Of a stretch of 64,000 nt of DNA, positions 60,077 through 64,000 are shown piece by piece (position 1 is the first letter of the stretch; each line of letters begins with the position of its first letter). Origin of the DNA: Allobogoriella deserti (GTDB taxonomy: Bacteria; Actinomycetota; Actinomycetes; Actinomycetales; Actinomycetaceae). The position numbers and the translations under genes are program-made. Below the pieces are notes generated by a model. It made no database searches, was not told the DNA's origin, and saw only the letters and a program-made list of their open reading frames with translations. Location: assembly GCF_042680605.1 (NCBI RefSeq), contig NZ_JBHUEE010000002.1, positions 62,001 to 126,000 on the forward strand, in the 5' to 3' direction.

Positions 60077-61984
60077 TCAGGGCTGCCGGGACCGCACGGC
60101 GTCGAGGGCACGGAGCAGGCGGCTGCGCTCGAGCAGGTAGCCGGTGGCCGGATGACGCACCGCCCGCCCGGCGGCCCGGCGACCGCGGTCCGCGACCGTC
60201 CGCCGGCCGCCGCCGGGCAGGTCGAGGGCCGCCAACCGTGCCGGATCGAACCACCGCTCCCGCTGCTGGTCCGGGCACGCGGTGAGGAATCGCGCGGCGT
60301 CACCGCGCAGCCACGGCAGATCGTCCGGGCGCGCCACGTACCCCAGCGCGGCGGCGAGCTGGGCCATCGGCGCCTCCGGGGCCGGGAGCGATGCGGCGGT
60401 CCGCTCGATGTCCGGGAACGCTCGGGCGGGGACGGCGTACTCGATGGAGAGCCACGGGATCTGCTCGGCGTGGTCCGGGCTGTGCCAGACGTCGGCGAGT
60501 CGCTGAGCGAGCGCCGGCGGGAGCCGTTCCGAAGCCGGACGGTACACCTCGGCGCGCGCCGAGCAGAGCGTGAGGCTCGCCCCCGGGAGGAGCTCGGCGA
60601 GGGTCCGCGCAGGTGGATGCTGCAGGGACGGGACGACGAGGTGCGGGCGCGGTCCGAGTCCCCAGCGCACATGGAAAAGGCGTGCGAGCATCGCGGCGGT
60701 ACCCGCGGTCCCGGCGCGCCACGCCGCCGGTTCGACCGGGTCGAGCAACGCCGCCAGGTCATCGCCTCCGGCGGTCTCCGTCTCCCGACCGGGGCCGCTG
60801 TGAGACCGCGGGTCCCAGGCGAAGCCCGGAACCTCGCCGGAGGCGAGGACGTGCACCGGCGCACCGTCGAGCAGGCCGGCCTCGGCGGCGGCTGTCAGGA
60901 CGGTGGTGTCCCGCCGGTCACCGAGCACGACGACGTGGTCGGTGGGTGCCGGAGGCGGGGGCGGCGGCACCGGGGTCCGCACGTACCGTTCGGGCAGACC
61001 GTGCCGGCGGCCTCGTTCCGGCGCGGGCAGAAGTCCGTGCAGCACCCAGGCACGTCCCGGGTGGGTCCGTGCCGCTTCGTGGGCCAGGAGGTCACGCGGC
61101 AGGCGCCCGAGGAGCGTGCCGGCCCCGGCGCGCAGCGACTCGCGGGCACCGGCAGGCATCCGGGCCGAGCGGCGCAGGTGGTGACTGAGCAGGTCCACGA
61201 CGGTGCGGACGAGCTTGGGCAGGAAGCGGTCGGAGTCGGGGTCGTCCTCGACCAAGTCGATCGTCTGCCGCAGGGCCGGGATGACGTCGAGCTGGCGCAG
61301 GTCCGTGGTGCGGGAGAGGGAGCCCGGCAGGCCGCGGCGGTAGCAGATGCCCGGCGCGTCGACGACGGCGTAGGAGCCGGCGCGGAGGAACAGGCGCCAG
61401 ATCCACGGGCGGTCCTCCGCGGTGCGCAGGCCGTCCGGGAACCGCAGCAGGCCGTCCTCGGCGAGGGACCGGTGGAACATGCCGGCCCAGGCGTACGGGT
61501 AGTCGACCATGGTGCGTTCGGCCGTCGGGAGAATGCCGGTGCGCGGGTCGAGGGCCACCGACCGCCTGGCCTGCGGAGCTCGGCGGAGGCTCCGTCGTCG
61601 CCCGTCGACGGTGGTGTGGTCCACCCGGAGGATGTCGACGGCGAGCTCCTCCATCGCCTCCGCCGCGTACGTCAGGTGCCCGGGGGCGAGCCAGTCGTCG
61701 GCGTCGAGGAAGGCCAGGTACCGACCGGTGGTCGCGGCGATGCCCTGGTTACGGGCGCTGGCGAGGCCGACCGGGGTCTCGTTCGTCAGAACGGTCAACC
61801 GGGGGATCCGGCCGGTGAAACGGGCGACGATCTCCGGCGTCGCGTCGCGGGAGCCGTCGTCGACCATGACGACCTCGAGGTCGTCCGGATCCTCGACCTG
61901 ACGGGTCAGGCTGGTCAGCGCGTCCGCGACGTACTCGGCGACGTCGCGTCCCGGCACGACGACGGAGATCCGGGGTCTCGCCAC
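60077..61984 (-). CDS. Fusion: GT2 glycosyltransferase plus truncated POLYST-like domain
   Basis: 635 residues. Residues 1-320 are a GT2 domain closely related to the protein at 54373 (VVVPGRDVAEYVADALTSL, metal site DADDW at 94-98, MVDYPYAWAGMFHRSL, TAEDRPWIWRLFL). A linker with about eight prolines (339-347) leads to residues 350-635, which follow the order of the POLYST protein at 53021: an N-terminal strand and AAAEAGLL, then MLARLFHVRWGLGPRP, LPPALAQRL, and the end block RWFDPARLAALDLPG. The segment equal to residues about 190-420 of the intact protein, including its HP and Ser motifs, is missing, and the acidic-Gly motif is changed. The C-terminal half is thus probably non-catalytic. 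GTG start after GGGGGAGGCGAAG. Confidence 0.85.
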   Translation of the reverse strand: MARPRISVVVPGRDVAEYVADALTSLTRQVEDPDDLEVVMVDDGSRDATPEIVARFTGRIPRLTVLTNETPVGLASARNQGIAATTGRYLAFLDADDWLAPGHLTYAAEAMEELAVDILRVDHTTVDGRRRSLRRAPQARRSVALDPRTGILPTAERTMVDYPYAWAGMFHRSLAEDGLLRFPDGLRTAEDRPWIWRLFLRAGSYAVVDAPGICYRRGLPGSLSRTTDLRQLDVIPALRQTIDLVEDDPDSDRFLPKLVRTVVDLLSHHLRRSARMPAGARESLRAGAGTLLGRLPRDLLAHEAARTHPGRAWVLHGLLPAPERGRRHGLPERYVRTPVPPPPPPAPTDHVVVLGDRRDTTVLTAAAEAGLLDGAPVHVLASGEVPGFAWDPRSHSGPGRETETAGGDDLAALLDPVEPAAWRAGTAGTAAMLARLFHVRWGLGPRPHLVVPSLQHPPARTLAELLPGASLTLCSARAEVYRPASERLPPALAQRLADVWHSPDHAEQIPWLSIEYAVPARAFPDIERTAASLPAPEAPMAQLAAALGYVARPDDLPWLRGDAARFLTACPDQQRERWFDPARLAALDLPGGGRRTVADRGRRAAGRAVRHPATGYLLERSRLLRALDAVRSRQP

Positions 61985-62001
61985 CTTCGCCTCCCCCTCG
62001 C

Positions 62002-62994
62002 TCAGTCCTGGGCCGTCCGGGCCGCCGCCGCCATGGTGAGCACGCTGCGCAGATGACTGCGCAGCGCCGGCGTGGCTGCGGCAGTCCACCAGGCCTCGGG
62101 CACGTCCTGCGGCTCGACGCTCACGCCCTTGGGGCCGAGGATGCGGGTCAGCAGCACCGAGGACGTCGAGGGCAGCCCGACCACCCGCTGCCCGGCGCGC
62201 AGGCCTTGCAGTCGGAGCTCGACCGGTGCGCCCGGTTCGTCCACGGCGACACCCCGCACCTCGCCCAGCCGGTCCAGGAACGCGCGGGTCTCACGCCGGT
62301 GCGGGAAGTAGCGCACCGCGCCGTCGGCGGCGAGCTCGCGCAGCCAGCCGAGGTAGGCGTCGGCGTCGACGAGACCGTCGGCGACCATCCCGGAGCCGAT
62401 GACGAGCGTGCGCTCGACCGGCGGTGTGCCGGGCAGCTCGGCGCCGGCGAGCCAGGCGAAGGCGTTGACGACGACGCGTACTCCCCGTGCCTCGAGCGCG
62501 CCGATGACGTCGGGCTCCAGGGGCATGGCCGTGAAGAGCACGAGCCGCCCGCTGCGGGCCAGCGCGGCGAGACGTCGCGCGGTGAGGCCGCCCAGCGCTC
62601 GCCGCGCCCACGGCAGCCGCGGACCGAGGCGCACCACCGGCGTGCCCGCGGTGGCGAGGATACGGGCGAGCTCGACCGTGGCGAGGCCGTCGTCGAGGAG
62701 GACCGCGCGCTGCGGGTCACGGCGGCGCAACGAGGTTGCCTGGTAGAGCCCGGAGAACGCGTCGCCGACCAGCTCGACCGGCTCGCCCCGGGCGAACGCC
62801 ACCCGGGGCCCGGACATGAAGAACCTCAGCCCGTCCGGCAGGCCGACCTCCTCAAGCGTGCGGCGGGCGTCGTCGAGCGCCGGGACGTCCGTGCGGACGT
62901 GGATCCGGGTTCGCTCACCCGCCAGCCCCGCCGCATGGGCCTCGACGGCGCCGAGGAGCTGCAGCGGGGACTCGACGAGTCCGCGTGCGTCCAC
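62002..62994 (-). CDS. Sialyltransferase-like protein (GT52/POLYST-like)
   Basis: 330 residues. Opens with LVESPLQLLGAVEAH (6-20), a typical start of bacterial sialyltransferases. The acidic-Gly motif is DDG at 101-103 (VLLDDGLATVELA), a PH(RRE) at 231-235 takes the place of the HP motif, and PSTSS at 275-279 is the Ser motif. Predicted to transfer a CMP-nonulosonic acid, perhaps the first residue on a lipid-linked acceptor. Its GTG start follows the purE stop directly (TGA-GTG), so it is translated from the purKE message, with GGAG inside the end of purE as ribosome site. The fusion gene follows 17 bases later. Confidence 0.8.
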   Translation of the reverse strand: MDARGLVESPLQLLGAVEAHAAGLAGERTRIHVRTDVPALDDARRTLEEVGLPDGLRFFMSGPRVAFARGEPVELVGDAFSGLYQATSLRRRDPQRAVLLDDGLATVELARILATAGTPVVRLGPRLPWARRALGGLTARRLAALARSGRLVLFTAMPLEPDVIGALEARGVRVVVNAFAWLAGAELPGTPPVERTLVIGSGMVADGLVDADAYLGWLRELAADGAVRYFPHRRETRAFLDRLGEVRGVAVDEPGAPVELRLQGLRAGQRVVGLPSTSSVLLTRILGPKGVSVEPQDVPEAWWTAAATPALRSHLRSVLTMAAAARTAQD

Positions 62995-63522
62995 TCAGGC
63001 TCCGAAGCCCACGCGGTTGGTCCGCTGCGCCCGCAGCCGCGCGCCCTTCTCCTCGGCCTTGGCACGCAGGTCCCCCTGGAAGCCGGCCATGCGCTCGCGC
63101 ACGGCCTGCGCGGTCTCGTCGGTCCCGGCGCCGAGGATCCGGGCGGCGAGGAGGCCGGCGTTCCGCGCTCCGCCGATGGAGACGGTGGCGACCGGCACCC
63201 CGGCCGGCATCTGCACGATGGACAGCAGGGAGTCCATGCCGTCGAGGTGTTGGAGCGGGACGGGGACGCCGATCACCGGCAGCGGAGTGACAGACGCGAG
63301 CATGCCGGGCAGGTGGGCGGCCCCGCCCGCGCCGGCGATGATCACCTGGAGTCCCCGTTCGGCGGCCTGCTCACCGTAGGCGAGCATCTGCTGCGGCATG
63401 CGGTGCGCGGAGACGACGTCGACCTCGGTCTCGACGTCGAACTCGGCCAGCACGTCGGCGGCCTCACGCATCACCGGCCAGTCGGAGTCCGACCCCATGA
63501 CGATCCCGACCGCTGCAGCCAT
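62995..63522 (-). CDS. purE: N5-carboxyaminoimidazole ribonucleotide mutase
   Basis: De novo purine synthesis: converts N5-CAIR to CAIR. 175 residues with the class I PurE pattern: VGIVMGSDSDWPVMREAADVL, VSAHRMPQQMLAYGEQA with the active-site His, IIAGAGGAAHLPGMLAS, PVIGVPVPLQHLDGMDSLLSIVQMPAGVPVATV and NAGLLAARIL. ATG 63522 with GGAGGAACAG before it. The partner purK is upstream. The usual Micrococcales/mycobacterial pattern of purK-purE is conserved, but a sialyltransferase-like gene is coupled downstream. Confidence 0.95.
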   Translation of the reverse strand: MAAAVGIVMGSDSDWPVMREAADVLAEFDVETEVDVVSAHRMPQQMLAYGEQAAERGLQVIIAGAGGAAHLPGMLASVTPLPVIGVPVPLQHLDGMDSLLSIVQMPAGVPVATVSIGGARNAGLLAARILGAGTDETAQAVRERMAGFQGDLRAKAEEKGARLRAQRTNRVGFGA

Positions 63523-63571
63523 CTGTTCCTCCGTTGGTTCGCCGACGTCTCCACGCCCAGTCTCCCACCGC

Positions 63572-63628
63572 CGACTCGTCAACTTTGTGCCGACTCGTCA
63601 ATCCTGTGCCGACTCGTCAATCCTGTGC
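63572..63628. repeat. Three tandem 19-bp repeats between purK and purE
   Basis: Units at 63572-63590, 63591-63609 and 63610-63628 read CGACTCGTCAATCCTGTGC; the first has CTTT in place of TCCT after CGACTCGTCAA. They fill half of the 111-base gap. Function unknown; a regulatory or slippage-derived repeat are both possible. Confidence 0.85.
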
Positions 63629-63633
63629 GCGCA

Positions 63634-64000
63634 TCAGTCCCCGCGCAGCAGCGCGACCGCGCCGTGCGCGGTCCGGCGGGCGGCCTCGAGGTCCGTGCCG
63701 GTGACGGTCACATGCCCGAGCTTGCGCCCGGGTCGGACCTCCTTGCCGTACAGGTGCACCTTGGCGTCCGGGAACCGGCGCATCAGCTCCGGGTAGGCGC
63801 TGCGCGGGTCGGTGAGCTCCGACCCGAGGAGGTTGACCATCACCGCGTGCGACGCCCTCGGCTCGGTGGCACCGAGCGGCCAGTCCAGGACCGCGCGCAG
63901 ATGCTGCTCGAACTGGCTCGTCACGGCGCCGTCGATCGTCCAGTGGCCGGAGTTGTGCGGCCGCATGGCGAGCTCGTTGACGACCAGTCCGGGCCTGCCG
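63634..64000 (-). CDS. purK: N5-carboxyaminoimidazole ribonucleotide synthetase, C-terminal part
   Basis: ATP-grasp enzyme preceding PurE in purine synthesis. Only the last 121 residues are in the window: LVVNELAMRPHNSGHWTIDGAVTSQFEQHLRAVLDWPLG (active-site region with the RPHNSGHWT motif), HAVMVNLLGSE, and a C-terminal domain VHLYGKEVRPGRKLGHVTVTG. The start lies beyond base 64000. Ends 111 bases before purE. Confidence 0.94.
   Translation of the reverse strand, partial: GRPGLVVNELAMRPHNSGHWTIDGAVTSQFEQHLRAVLDWPLGATEPRASHAVMVNLLGSELTDPRSAYPELMRRFPDAKVHLYGKEVRPGRKLGHVTVTGTDLEAARRTAHGAVALLRGD

Overview
The window is a GC-rich, gene-dense stretch of an actinobacterial chromosome, probably from a Gram-positive member of the order Micrococcales; the genus cannot be told from the sequence. 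The evidence is GC-biased codon use, frequent GTG starts, a WhiB protein, and actinobacteria-specific families (DUF3499, DUF5719, TIGR03089, DUF6752). No RNA gene, insertion sequence, phage gene or CRISPR array was seen. No gene-free stretch exceeds 300 bases; the longest gaps (about 200 bases) are divergent promoter regions or gaps within the cluster.

Layout. 1-3868: a drug- or stress-type ABC exporter with its two-component system. 3996-12970: a conserved core neighbourhood (CDF metal transporter, Trm112-like, DUF3499, zincin-like protein, DUF5719, large membrane glycosyltransferase, WhiB, TIGR03089) that resembles the whiB2 locus of mycobacteria, but without the manA/manB genes expected beside DUF3499. 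12976-62994: about 50 kb given almost wholly to cell-envelope glycopolymers. 62995-64000: purE and the end of purK.

The envelope region has several modules. (a) dTDP-rhamnose supply: rmlA, rmlC, rmlB and rmlD. (b) A tightly overlapping seven-gene operon (25155 down to 15369): secreted amidase, two GT-C-type membrane proteins, a GT2, a nitroreductase, a flippase-like protein and a pyruvyltransferase. (c) A wall-teichoic-acid-like module (36010 down to 28708): LicD-methyltransferase fusion, DUF6752, two TarS-like glycosyltransferases, an SDR enzyme and an IspD/TarI cytidylyltransferase. (d) UDP-galactofuranose synthesis and use: galE, glf and GlfT2-like and GlfT1-like transferases. (e) Export by a Wzm/Wzt (TagGH-like) ABC transporter and attachment by two LytR-CpsA-Psr proteins. 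(f) Decoration by three sulfotransferase-like proteins and two pyruvyltransferases. (g) A nonulosonic acid module (53021-62994): a NeuB-like synthase, a NeuA-phosphatase fusion, a polysialyltransferase-family protein, a fusion carrying a degraded copy of that domain, a DUF6716 protein and a sialyltransferase-like protein.

Read together, the region plausibly makes and exports one or more rhamnose- and galactofuranose-containing wall polymers, a polyol-phosphate polymer, and a nonulosonic acid polymer, with sulfate and pyruvate substituents. The set NeuB plus NeuA-HAD without any amino-sugar epimerase fits Kdn (the deaminated sialic acid) better than N-acetylneuraminic acid, so a 'teichulosonic acid' pathway is my leading hypothesis. 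The chemistry is inferred, not shown.
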